A stretch of DNA of 64,000 bases from Blepharisma stoltei (GCA_914767885.1 CAJZBQ010000055.1:496001-560000), one strand, 5' to 3'. Positions 10,992-21,210 are shown, counted from the first letter of the stretch. Translations and numbers: made by a program. Notes: generated by a model from the letters alone, not told the origin.

Positions 10992-11606
10992 TTACATATC
11001 GGAAAAAGATTCAATTTTTACATCATAAAGTGTTGCTGAGTCGCCGTCAATAACTAGCACTGTTTTCGGCATTTTTCCTGGCTTTGCACGCGGTATCAAT
11101 CTGACATCTCCTGACACATTTAAATATTTCATAATATCCGCTATGTTTTTATCAGGAAACTCGTCTGTTGTTGTCGTGCTGGTCGGGCTTGACTCGTCTT
11201 CTTCATAAACCTCTTCAATTTTGCTTTGGGACTGATTTTCTTTTAAAAAAGAAGAATATACATTTCTTTGTTCTGGGGTTATTGATTTTGCCGCTTTTAT
11301 AAGCGAAATCTTTTCACTGGCTTCTTCTGCCTCGATTTTGTTGTGAATTAGCTTTAGTTTCACTTGGGGAGCTGGAAAATTATTTTTGACTGTTTTTTCT
11401 ATATGCAGCGGACTTTTAGAGATGTCCATAAGATTAATTTCAACTTTTGGAGGAGGAGTTTTGTTTATAGGGGATTTCAAAAGATTTTTAGGTTTTTCTG
11501 GAGACTTTATCGGGGTCGAGGAGCGCATAGGCTTTTTCTGCGCAATTGGGCTTTTACTATGAAATTTTGTTCTGCTAGAATATGCTTCTTTAGAGATCAA
11601 TGACAT
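10992..11606 (-). CDS. Unrecognised SP-motif-rich protein
   Basis: A complete 204-codon ORF from the ATG at 11606 to TAA. The first ~80 residues are basic and carry repeated KSP/TP sites (SKSPIAQKK, IKSPEKP, LKSPINKTP, SKSPLHIEK), candidate proline-directed kinase targets. The middle is a polar acidic stretch (EEDESSPTSTTTTDEFPD). The C-terminal 60 residues look more ordered (IADIMKYLNVSGDVRLIP...VLVIDGDSATLYDVKIESF), perhaps a small beta domain. No signal peptide, TM segment, IES or intron. The function is unknown; the stop is only ~19 bp from the stop of the neighbouring Smr gene on the same strand's upstream side. Confidence 0.6.
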   Translation of the reverse strand: MSLISKEAYSSRTKFHSKSPIAQKKPMRSSTPIKSPEKPKNLLKSPINKTPPPKVEINLMDISKSPLHIEKTVKNNFPAPQVKLKLIHNKIEAEEASEKISLIKAAKSITPEQRNVYSSFLKENQSQSKIEEVYEEDESSPTSTTTTDEFPDKNIADIMKYLNVSGDVRLIPRAKPGKMPKTVLVIDGDSATLYDVKIESFSDM

Positions 11607-11624
11607 ATTTTTAAAGAAATTTAT

Positions 11625-13807
11625 TTAGCTAAGCGAAACGGAGTATCCTCCTTCTAGATCACTTGCTTTATAGCCTTTTTCTTTAAGGTATTCTGCGACT
11701 GCAGGCTTTATTTTAGCAATTCCATGAGTGGAGTGCATCCCTTTCCCAGTGACCACTTCAACTCTTTTAAGCCCATCCTCTTGTGACTCATGCAAAAAAG
11801 CTTCCAGTAGCTCAATCGCTTCTTTTACCCTCAGTCCATGCAAATCAATAACGCCTGGCCTATTATTAATCCTTCTAAAAGTTTCCATATAAGTTTCATT
11901 ATAAACTTTTTCAAAGGCGTCTTGGTATTTTTTCCCTTCACTGCTGAGCCTTTTTGCTTCATTCCAGTTTCCAACAGACGCTGCTTTTCCTGCTCCTTGA
12001 AAATATGCTTCTTGTAGCTTCCTATATCTATTCGGTGCAGGTCCAATGATAATGTTTTTTTGATAGTGTATTTTAAAGTACTTTTGGTCTAAAATTGGTT
12101 GAAACTTTTTGATAATGGGACATTTGACCGAAAAAACCGTTAAATTCGCCTTTATTTAAAAAATTTTCGACGATGAAATGCACTCTATCAAAAATCCACT
12201 GTCATTTGACATGGACCATCTATTCACAGCTTCGATTTTTTCATTATATTCTTCGTCTCTCATTCTTTCTCCATATACAATCCTGACATTTTCAGTATCG
12301 CCACGGCTAATTCTGCTTGGAGATGACTGCTGGGTTATCCTGATAACCCCAGTGTCAGGAGGAGGGTCTCTATAGTTATCAGGAAAAAGGATTTTTAGGG
12401 TGGCGACCGTTTCTTTGTAGTCATCTCCGCATTGAAAAAAAGTTTCTTTTATTAGTTCTTCATCAACAGCTGGGAAGCATTTGAGGACGAGATTTAGCTT
12501 CCGGACTGCATCAAGGTTGTTGCCATCTAAAAAATGGTTATTAGAGAACTGGGATCAAACACCCTGAGGGGTTTTGGATTTAGGAAGAGTGCATAGGCTT
12601 GGGAAGGCTTGGTCTTTAGGCTTAGCAGATTTAGATGAAGGCGAGTTTTTGCGTTCTTCAGGAATGTGGCTGTTTGGATAGGATTCATTTAAAATTCTTA
12701 CAGTCTCATAAAAATTCCCATTGTTGCCATAAAAAGTTTTATTAATAACCTCACGAGCCATATTCGGGAAAATGCCATATATCATTTCAAGCCCTTCAGC
12801 GTCTAGTCTACGTCTCAATGCTTGACTATTAACATACCCAATCGCGCTATTTCCAAACTCGTTTTCTTCTTCAGGTGCCTCTTCTTCTTTATTCCCTTCA
12901 ACTAGCATTTCTTTGTTAGCTTCAATAAGAAATGCTGTCGTTTTCTCGATGTTTTCTTCACAGGATTGGTAAACTTCTTGGATCATTTCAGCACTGTTCT
13001 GACCAAACATGCCTTGTAAAAAGTCCATTGCTTGCTCTTGAGGACTTTGAACTGTCTGTAGAATTTCTAAAGTTGACTCGAAATTACATATAATTAAATA
13101 TGGCGTCTCAACTTGGGTCTGGCCTCTCGGCCAGACAGTTTCGAGCCCTATTTAATTATATCCGGCAAGGTTTTGCCTAGCTAGAGACGGACAGCAATAT
13201 CAGGCAAGCAATTCTGGCAGTGTACAGAGCCTGATCCCAGTCCGTTCTCGGGTTAGGATTTTACCTCGAGGGAAGAGGAGGCTTGGAGTTGGAAAGGAGA
13301 AGCCCAGCAGCGCCTACAGGTAATCCCTAGGCCATTCGGGCAAATCTCTAGCGAGAAACCGGGAGTTTCGCTCCGGGCTACAAGTTTTCTCTTTTGCCGA
13401 AAGTCGGCCAGAAAATACCATTTTTTGGAATTTCCCAGCAGACAACCCTCGTTACAGAGAAAGTAGCTCAATCGTGAGCCGTCGAAGCCGGAACATCGCG
13501 CAGGAGCGCGCGCGTTGGAGATCAAAGCTAGTTGTCCCAGCAACTAGTGGGCCCCGAGCGACGAGAGCGTGGTGGTAGTCCTGGAAGAGCAACCCCGTAG
13601 GAGACGTTAAACGTGATGGTTAATAAGTTAAGACTCGAAATTACATTTTTGATCATTATAAGTAGATTCAATTTGTTCAATAGATAAATTTGAGAAGATT
13701 TCTCGAAGTTGTGAGAGTTCTCTTTTTTGCTTTGCTGAAGGCTTTTTTTGCTTTATGCAAGCCAAATCAATTTTTCCAGGCATCTTACCATAGTTACCGT
13801 ATTTCAT
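11625..13807 (-). CDS. Multi-CUE, DUF1771 and Smr domain protein
   Basis: After removing two inserts the minus-strand frame is continuous from the ATG at 13807. In order: about four CUE/UBA-like three-helix modules (LSQLREIFSNLSIEQIESTY; MFGQNSAEMIQEVYQSCEEN; LEMIYGIFPNMAREVINKTF; LNLVLKCFPAVDEELIKETF), a polar linker, a DUF1771 helix pair (NRYRKLQEAYFQGAGKAASV...), then an Smr domain with the diagnostic DLHGL and TGKGMHS motifs. The layout recalls N4BP2/Cue2-type Smr endonucleases that bind ubiquitin on stalled ribosomes and cut mRNA; that role is inferred. An in-frame TGA supplies a Trp near 12555. A 542-bp GC-rich insert (13090-13631) splits CUE 1, and an 8-bp-TSD element (12034-12217) precedes DUF1771. 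Confidence 0.85.
12034..12217. mobile_element. Small inverted-repeat element with 8-bp TSD (ATCTATTC)
   Basis: 184 bp between ATCTATTC copies (12026-12033, 12218-12225). The ends are GGTGCAGGTCC... and ...TGGACC, and the interior (GACATTTGACCGAAAAAACC) is related to the element at 9322-9490. Removal joins EAVN to RYRKLQ in the DUF1771 domain. Confidence 0.7.
13090..13631. mobile_element. GC-rich retroposon-like insert 2 (542 bp)
   Basis: Flanked by a perfect 15-bp direct repeat GACTCGAAATTACAT (13075-13089, 13632-13646). Joining across the repeat restores the first CUE-like module (NDQKCNFESTLEIL). It begins ATAATTAAATATGGCG; the interior is GC-rich with no terminal inverted repeat and no coding frame I trust. 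A short segment (GAGTTGGAAAGG) also occurs in insert 3. Confidence 0.8.
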
Positions 13808-14649
13808 TTTATAGTAAAAAGATTGCGTATCTGGTACTTTGTAGAGATTTAAATAGAAATTTTTAAAGAAATGATAAAATTTATGTAGTTATAAATTATA
13901 TATGATTAAATAAAAAAAAATTTTAAATTTATCCCTTTCAGCATTCAGATTTACAAAGCCTAGTTTTATTATAATTTTAAAGAAAGTGGAAATATAAATT
14001 AAAGTGGGTTTTGATATAAAATTGGTCTTGACAGAGCAGATTTGTCTAAAAATACGAAACCTTCCATATATGGAGTTTTTTATTCTATTTCTGGCATCGT
14101 CTTTAGTTTAAAAACTAATTGCCTTTTCACATCCCGACAGCTTCTTAAATGCGTTTAGAGTCCTTAACTGTGATCCTCCAAAACATTTCTTAGCTTATTC
14201 CTCATATTTATAATTCATTATCCCTTTGACCTACCCAATCTCCAAGATAACCAACAAAATTCAAAGATTTCCTTTCTCTCTTCATCCCATAATCAATGCA
14301 TCCTTTTTCCCTCCATCAATCCACACAAGACTTGCAATTTTAAACCATAATTAATCCTAATTCTCAGGCATTCAGTAAATCCTTTTCTTTCTCTGCCTTC
14401 CTCCCACAATTCACATTAATATTTTTCTACTACTTTTTCGATCCCCATTCCCTATATTTTTTTTCCATTCCCACCCTATTTTTTTTAAAAATTACCTTTT
14501 ATAACCCCTCCCTATTTTTTTCCTTATCCAATCCTCTATACTTATATACATTCATTTTAGCATGATCTTCTCTCATACTTTGAGTACTTAGAACCTTTAT
14601 TCATTTCTGAGGCCTTTTGGCATAATTCCAATAGTGGCTAATAATAAAT
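13808..14649. other. Intergenic spacer with pyrimidine-rich leader
   Basis: About 840 bp without a gene. From ~14180 to 14600 the plus strand is strongly C/T-rich, ending in the helicase 5' leader. No repeat recognised. Confidence 0.5.
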
Positions 14650-16428
14650 ATGAAAGGCACCGAAGAAGAACTCCCTGACTACAACGAAAGTGATGCTGAA
14701 CAAGAGGAAGCCAAAGGACCCAAAACTCGAGTGAAAAAGAGTGGGTTTTCAGGCATCCATTCAGCTGGCTTTTCAGAGTTCCTCCTCAAAGAAGAACTTA
14801 TCAACGCCATTCACGAATGCGGCTTTGAACACCCTAGTGAAGTTCAGCAAGAAGCCCTACCACAAGCTATGAACGGCTGCGACATTATTTGCCAAGCCAA
14901 AAGTGGGATGGGAAAGACCGCGGTCTTTGTGTTGGCGGTCCTACATCAGCTGGAAACCCCTGTAGAGCCGGTCAGTGTGTTGGTACTTGCACATGTGCGT
15001 GAACTTGCTTTTCAGATTAAGCGCGAGTTTGACAGGTTTTCTATTTCCCCTCCAGGAATTTTTGAGTTTTTTTTAAAGATCTTGTATTTAAATTTCTATA
15101 TATTTAAAAAAATATCCAATTAAAAATGTAATTTATTTATTATTTTAGAATCTAAAAAAAATTTTTAGAGATTTTATTATATTTATAATAATAGTTTTTT
15201 GCTCGTTAATAAGGGGGATCTTTTCCTCAAAAAATCATTTAAATGGCTTTGCTCAATCATGAAGGGGGAGTAAGAGACTTGATGGTGTCAGAACTGAAGT
15301 CTTCTATGGAGGTGTTCCACTGAGTGAGCAAGTTGCAGCTTTAAAAAACCCACCTGCCATTATTGTCGGCACTCCAGGGCGTATTTTAGCTCTTGCACGC
15401 AAGGGGACTTTGAAATTAGACAAAATTAGGTATATCTTTTCTATATAAATAAACCCAGATAACAGCCAATTCCCCAATTCATATATCTATGCTATATATT
15501 TTTTTCCTATAAATATAACATTTTTTACATTAAATAATCAAATTCCCAATATACCTGAAATTTATTATTTCATTATGGACGAGTGTGACAAAATGCTAGA
15601 AAAGCTTGACATGAGAAGCGACGTCCAGCACATCTTCCGCATGACTCCTCACGAAAAACAAGTCATGATGTTTAGCGCCACAATGAACAAAGAAATCCGC
15701 AACGTTTTCAGAAAATTCGCCCAAAACCAAGTCGAAATTTTCATTGACGACGAGACCAAGCTGACTTTACATGGCTTACAGCAGTATTATGTCAGACTCA
15801 GCGAAAACGAGAAAAACAGAAGGCTCATTGACTTGTTAGACGCACTTCAGTTCAACCAGGTCGTCATTTTTGTGAAAAGTGTCAGCAGAGCTATTGAGCT
15901 TAACAAGATTTTGGTAGAATCCAGCTTCCCAAGTACAGCTATACATGCAGGACTGAATCAAGAAGAAAGGTGAGTTTCTATTCTATTTTTTATGAATATT
16001 TTATTAAAAAAACAATATTTTTTATAGTTATTTAAATTTATATAGAAAAATATAGCTAGAATCAACCGTTTCAAGGCATTTAAAGACTTCAACAAGAGAG
16101 TTATGGTGGCTACAGACGTCTTTGGAAGAGGAATTGATATAGAAAGAGTCAACATTGTGGTCAACTATGACATGCCGCAGAGAGAAGAAAAGACTGATGC
16201 CAGAGAAAACAATGCGTCGAATACTTATTTGCATAGAGTAAATGTTATTGTAGGTCGGTAGAGCCGGCAGATTTGGTACTAAAGGATTGGCGATATCCTT
16301 TATTTCAAGCGATGAAGACACTCAAGTGCTAAACGAGATACAAGAGAGATTCGAGATTGCAATTAACGAGCTCCCAGCAACAATCAACATTTCTAGCTAC
16401 AGTATTTTTAACTTCAGTGAACACTTAA
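14650..16428 (+). CDS. SUB2: DECD-box RNA helicase SUB2/UAP56
   Basis: ATP-dependent RNA helicase of the TREX mRNA export/splicing complex, nuclear. Seen motifs: the Q-motif region ([14 protein letters not shown]), motif [15 protein letters not shown] ([10 protein letters not shown]), motif II DECD, SAT ([10 protein letters not shown]), motif [17 protein letters not shown] and motif [12 protein letters not shown]. The C-terminus is [17 protein letters not shown] rather than DEAD plus the FHSGF-like N-terminus ([18 protein letters not shown]) identifies the UAP56 subfamily. The gene holds IESs at 15042-15270 and 15431-15565, an IES inside an intron (15970-16059) and clean 16-nt introns at 16238-16253 and 16402-16417. 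The ATG at 14650 suits the family length. Confidence 0.93.
15042..15270. mobile_element. Degenerate pogo-like MITE IES (229 bp) in SUB2
   Basis: TA-bounded. The right arm has two decayed copies of the terminal motif (GCTCGTTAATAAGGGGG and GCTCAATCATGAAGGGGGAG), and the left end begins TTTCCCCTCC. Excision gives [14 protein letters not shown] in frame. Confidence 0.8.
15431..15565. other. TA-bounded IES, 135 bp, in SUB2
   Basis: The TA borders are in matching codon phase. Excision gives [18 protein letters not shown], restoring the approach to motif II. Confidence 0.85.
15970..16059 (+). other. Intron carrying a nested IES in SUB2
   Basis: Exons must join as [14 protein letters not shown], so GTGAGTTTC... 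to ...GCTAG (90 nt) is removed. Deleting a TA-bounded 74-bp segment (15979-16052) leaves a 16-nt intron of normal local size (GTGAGTTTCTAGCTAG). This implies DNA-level excision before RNA splicing. Confidence 0.65.
16238..16253 (+). other. 16-nt intron in SUB2
   Basis: GTAAATGTTATTGTAG. Removal restores helicase motif VI ([10 protein letters not shown]). Confidence 0.95.
16402..16417 (+). other. 16-nt intron in SUB2
   Basis: GTATTTTTAACTTCAG. Removal ends the protein at ISSYMNT with TAA at 16426-16428, the expected family length. Confidence 0.75.
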
Positions 16429-16710
16429 CAAGTAACCTAAAGACTACTTTCATGCAAATTTATGCTAGTTTAAGTAAATTTGTGATTAAAATTAAGATAG
16501 ATTGATTATAGGGGTATTTATTTTTTAGGGGATATTATCTTTTAAATAATGTAAAATTAATATTCAAACTTTTAATTATGCGGATATACCACATAGCTTG
16601 CTTTGTATTTCTGAAATTTTTTTATAAATGACATTTTTTAGCTAAAAAAGCAAATTTGGCCTTATTTATTTTTTTTAAAAAAAATTTTAAACTTTTTTTC
16701 TTTTCAGGGA

Positions 16711-16906
16711 TATAAGTTTTTCCCAGAAAGCGTCATTTTGCCATGAAATCGCCACGATTGCTTTTTTGGTCCGACCAAGTATCTTGATCAGACCAAATTA
16801 AAATTTTTAATCAATTTTGATCTGACCAAGATTACTTGTTCTGACCAAAAAAGGAACCCCGTGGCCAATTCATTATCAAATGGCGCTATTCATGGGAAAA
16901 ATTTAT
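16711..16906. mobile_element. Intergenic inverted-repeat element (~196 bp)
   Basis: Ends TATAAGTTTTTCCC and GGGAAAAATTTATA. The arms share imperfect complementarity (GCGTCATTTTGCCATGA... against ...TGGCGCTATTCATG). The centre has TTTTGGTCCGACCAAG/CTTGTTCTGACCAAAA. It lies between the convergent ends of SUB2 and catalase. Confidence 0.6.
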
Positions 16907-16938
16907 ATTTTTCATAAGTATCCAAATGAGCGCTCACC

Positions 16939-18569
16939 TTATAATTGCTCACTAGTTTTCGAGCCTGGGGGAGTTATTCCTAGCCCTTGAGCAACTCTTG
17001 TGCCATACTCTGGATCACATCTGTAAAAGATTTCGCACTGCCTCTCAAGGATTTCTTTTTTTGTCACCATTTTCATATGAGCTACCAAATTACTGATTAA
17101 ATCTTCTCTTTCCGCGTCATCCATTACTTTCCTAAATAATGTTGTAGCCTGTTCAAAATCATCATTTGGATGGTTAAACCCGAACCTCCCCGCTTTCCCA
17201 CTTATTTCATATTCGTGCATTTTAGCGTTTGGGGCTTCTCTTGGGGTCCCTTCTATTGAATTCGGCTCATAAGCCGGCTCATTTCCATGGTTTCCGTCAT
17301 ATCGCATAGGGCCATCTCTATTTAAGGTTGCGACTTTGGTAGCATATGGGCAGTTTATAGGAATCTGCGTGAAATTTGGCCCAATTCTATGCCTTTGGGT
17401 ATCTTGATAAGAAAAAAGTCTAGCTTGCAGCATTTTGTCATTTGAGGGCTCGATTCCTTCTACCATTGATGCAGGATTAAAGGCAGACTGTTCGACTTCT
17501 TGGAAATAGTTAATAGGATTTCTATTTAAAACTAGCTTCCCAACAGGAATTAATGGATAATCACTATGTGGCCATACTTTTGTGACATCAAAAATATCCC
17601 ATTTATACCCTTCTCCCTCAGCAAAAGGCATTACTTGTATATAAAACGTCCATGAAGCTTCATTTCCTTTAGCAATATGATCATACAAGTCGTGTGTGGA
17701 ATAGTCAGGGTTATCTTCAGCTAATTTACTTGCTGCAGGCCATTTAAGATTATGGATTCCAGCGTCAGATTTCACATGGAATTTTACATAAAAAACTTCA
17801 TGATTGGAGTTCACCATTTTAAAAGTGTGAGAACCATAGCCATTCATATGCCGATACCCATCTGGGGTTCCTCTGCCGCCAAACATATAGGTTATTTGAT
17901 GTATGGACTCTGGAGTTAGGCTTAAAAAATCCCAATACGCGTCATGGTCTTTTAAGTTTGTTTGGGGATTTCGCTTTTGAGAGTGAATAAAATCGAAAAA
18001 TTTTTATATTTTTTTATAATAAATATAAAAATTATTGATTATTATATATAAGGGCTTATATTTATTATAAAAAAGTGTATATTTTTTTATATTAAATTTA
18101 GGATAATTTTTTTTATTTTAGGAATATACAAATATATTAAATGTAAGTATAATGGATCTCTGACGAAAAAAACAGGGGTATTGTTGCAGACTAAATCCCA
18201 GTTCCCTTCTTCTGTATAGAACTTAATAGCAAATCCTCTGGGATCTCTTCAGGTGTCTGGAGTCCCTCTTTCTCCAATGACAGTGGAAAATCTTACAAAA
18301 GCTGGAGTTCTTTTGCCGATTTTATTGAAAATTTTGGCTTTGCAGTATTTTGAGATGTCGTGAGTGACTTCAAAATATCCATGAGCACCAGCACCTTTGG
18401 CATGCACTACACGCTCTGGAGCACGCTCATGATCAAAAGCGGCCATTTTCTCTAATAGGTAGAAATCAGATAAAAGTATCGGACCTCTTTCTCCTGCAGT
18501 TAATGAGTTTTGGTTGCTGTCTATTCTGCGTCCTGTGCTTGTGGTTAAAACCTTTTTCTTTTCCTCCAT
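16939..18569 (-). CDS. Monofunctional heme catalase
   Basis: Clade-3-size catalase decomposing H2O2. Seen in order: [37 protein letters not shown] (catalytic His in [13 protein letters not shown]), [55 protein letters not shown], and the heme-Tyr motif [17 protein letters not shown]. The C-terminus ends GSKTSEQL, an SKL-like but not canonical peroxisomal signal (SEQL). In-frame TGA at ~18249 is the Trp of DTWRDP. One IES (~18005-18149) falls between RDPL and KFFDFIHSQ; with the sequence as given the TA-to-TA join is 1 nt out of frame at an A5T5 run. Confidence 0.95.
18005..18149. other. IES in catalase gene (~145 bp)
   Basis: Extremely AT-rich insert that removes the reading frame between RDPL and FFDFIHS. 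TA candidates exist at both borders, but the exact join is off by one base next to AAAAATTTTT, possibly a homopolymer error. Confidence 0.6.
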
Positions 18570-18718
18570 TTAATTATGTGATTTCTGATTTATAAATGTC
18601 AGGCAAAATTAAAGCCATTTATTTTCATTTTGCATTAATATAGAAAATTAAAGAAATTATTAGATTGATTTTTTAAAAAAACAATACAGCAAAATTACTT
18701 AATAAAATCAATTTATTT

Positions 18719-21138
18719 TTAACGGACGATAAAAAGTTCGGTTAGCCTAAAATTCTCAGTATCAAATGAATATAAGTTGTCTATTCCCCAAGATATTAAA
18801 TTTATGGTTGGAGGTGTGTTTGAAAAGAAATAAAGTTTATTTCCATAGTCCAACGGCTTGCAAGGTGTATATAAAACCAAGTCTACACCCATTGTTGTAA
18901 CTAATGTTATCTTATTTTCAACTAAATCTATCTTATAAAGCTCATTTCTAATAAACATATAAACGTCTCCTTTATAGAGATACATGCTTGTCCTGCACGT
19001 TTTTTCAGGTAAAGCAATAGGAATAGTATGTTTTGCCTCAATAAATTTCTCCCTATATGCTATTTATATATACTAATTGACCAAGAATAGCCCACTATGG
19101 AGCCATTCTTGGTCTGCCAGAAAAAATTTTGACAAAAAGATCCTAATCTGCCATTACCACTGAGTTTTGGTGTTTCCAAATTTTTTTGACAAGCCAAATG
19201 CATCATCGCGAAAGAACAATTTTTTTTTATTGCATTTGGCTTGCCCAAAAAATTTGGAAACACCAAAACTCAGTGGTAATGGCAGATTAGGATCTTTTGT
19301 CAAAATTTTTTCTGGCAGACCAAGAATGGCTCCTTAGTGGGCTATTCTTGGTCAATTAGTATATACCCTAGAGCAATTTAGATTCAAAAAGTATATAAAA
19401 TTGAAGCTCTTTTGGATCAAAAACCTCTATATGAGTAGAATTTCCGACTATATAGATTTTATCCCCAATTACTACAGCTGAAACATGGCAATGCGGCATA
19501 TTCATATTAGGAAGCAGCTCCCATACTTTTGTGACCAAAGAATACCTTTCAGCTGTTTGAATTGGGCCTCTATGTTTTCCTCCAAATGCATAGACATAAT
19601 TTTTATGATAACAAACCCCATGGAATTGTCTTGGAAACTGCATTTTTGCAATGGCGTCAATTATACACTAAAAAGGTGGCGAGCCAACATACCTTCTTAA
19701 CTCTTGGAACTACACCCCCACAGAGTATTCAGGAAACTTGAGAAAGGGAGGATGGAGTTCGGTAAATGTGCATCAGCCAATTTTTTTTGGTTTGGTGAGA
19801 GCTAGCCGACCATATGCTTCTTCTAGATCCAGGTGATTGCCTTGGAGATAAAATGGAGCCGAGAGTTGGAAAGGGATTTCCCAGTAGAGTCAGTGGTTTT
19901 TTTTACTGACGATCGGAACTTCACAGCTTGAAACCATGGGCTACGTCCTAGGCTTTGAATTTCAATTGGCAAGAAAATTCAACATTTTTAATTTTCCATT
20001 GATGCTATCCTCTGATGACGTACCCTTACGTGACATAACTAATCCAACAAATGCGGACTCTTCTCCAGCAGCATCATCTTATTTAAGGTTGTCATCGATT
20101 TGGCGAACAAGAGAAGGGGATTACGGGTGGATGATCCTTCAGGAATCGCATTTGGCTCTTCTATAAGTAATATAACTATCATGATACAATGGCATCAATT
20201 TTTTGTGTGGCTGGGTTTATTAATGCCGCATCCCTCATCACGTTTCCACTTTTCCCTCCACATATCAACACACTGTCATCTGGCAGTGTACACAAGGCAC
20301 TTCTATGATAAAAACTTGCCCCATTGATTTTTACCGACCTTAATTTGCCTTCATTTGGGTCATATTTTACCAGCCTATTTGTGTCTCCTTTCGGGAACCA
20401 AGTTTCCCCGAAACTGTTTTCAAATCCATCATAAAAGAGCATAGAAATTCTTTTCAAGCTCTCCATTGTATTTGTTATGTCAACTTTAAAGTATATTTTT
20501 CTAAGTCTGTTATACTCAGCATCATTTTCGCAGTTTTCCATCCTGAATATAAATTTGCTGACCCAGTTCTCGTTTTCTTTCATCCTTGCGTTCATCAAAT
20601 TTGCCCTGGCTTTTAAAATTTCTTCTTCTACCCTTAAAACTTCATCAATTTTTTCTTTAATTATAATTTCTACTTGTTCATGAAGAGTTTCTTTAGCTTT
20701 TATTAGCTGTTCTTTATATATTTCTATTTGCCTTAGATTTCACAATATTTGTTCTTGAGTCTTGTCAATAATTTTTTTCCTCGTTGTGAATTTCGCCACA
20801 TCATCTCCTGACTGTAACAAATCATAATTTTCTACAGGCTCAAAACAGTGAGATGTGCTTGGGTCTTTGTCAATATGCACTATTCTGCAGCTCCTACACA
20901 AAAACATGCTCCGTCCTTTACAAAGACAGATGAATTGGGGCTCCCCGTTGCAAATTTCACATGATGAGTTACCTTCATAGCCACTTTGAGGAATTGGTGT
21001 TTGGATGTGGACTGAGATAGGATTTTGAGCAAAATGAACTGGAAGACAAATAGTACAGAGCATCACAGAGCCATTATCGCAATGACAGAGAAGGGTAGCT
21101 TCATTTCCACATCCATTACAGATATGACCCGATTCCAT
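18719..21138 (-). CDS. B-box and kelch-repeat protein
   Basis: The ATG at 21138 is the first in frame; the frame upstream has no ATG. The N-terminus has two B-box-like zinc modules with paired CxxC/CxC (CNGCGNEATLLCHCD...MLCTICLPVH; CEICNGEPQFICLCK...FLCRSCRIVH). A ~100-residue coiled coil follows (EQLIKAKETLHEQVEIIIKE), then kelch blades (VLICGGKSGNV, YVYAFGGKHRGP, KIYIVGNSTHIEVFDP, KLYFFSNTPPT). The TRIM-like architecture without a RING suggests a scaffold or ubiquitin adaptor, inferred only. The gene is split by a 524-bp GC-rich insert (19663-20186, 14-bp repeats) and a 313-bp palindromic IES (19056-19368); joining gives NPATQKIDAIAKMQFPRQFH and FESKLLYREKFIEAK. Confidence 0.8.
19056..19368. 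mobile_element. 313-bp near-perfect palindrome IES
   Basis: The TA borders share codon phase. The two arms (~140 nt each, about 19073-19212 and 19228-19362) are almost fully complementary, from GACCAAGAATAGCCCACTA inward through TAATCTGCCATTACCACTGA, with a ~25-nt loop. The outer motif recurs at 28523-28667. Confidence 0.9.
19663..20186. mobile_element. GC-rich retroposon-like insert 3 (524 bp)
   Basis: Flanked by CAATGGCGTCAATT (19649-19662) and CAATGGCATCAATT (20187-20200), one mismatch. Both copies encode KIDAI of the kelch protein, so the insert duplicated coding sequence. It begins ATACACTAAAAAGGTGGCG, shares GAGTTGGAAAGG with insert 2, and has no terminal inverted repeat. Confidence 0.8.
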
Positions 21139-21210
21139 TTTGAAATAATTATAAATAATATCTAATTTGGGGTTTCCTGCATCCTTAATCCTTTTTATAT
21201 CAAATACCAA

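Noticed and set aside
13100-13640. GC-rich block as rRNA, tRNA or SRP/RNase P RNA
   Set aside because: No clear tRNA box A/B pair or rRNA core motif; flanked by a 15-bp duplication of coding sequence.
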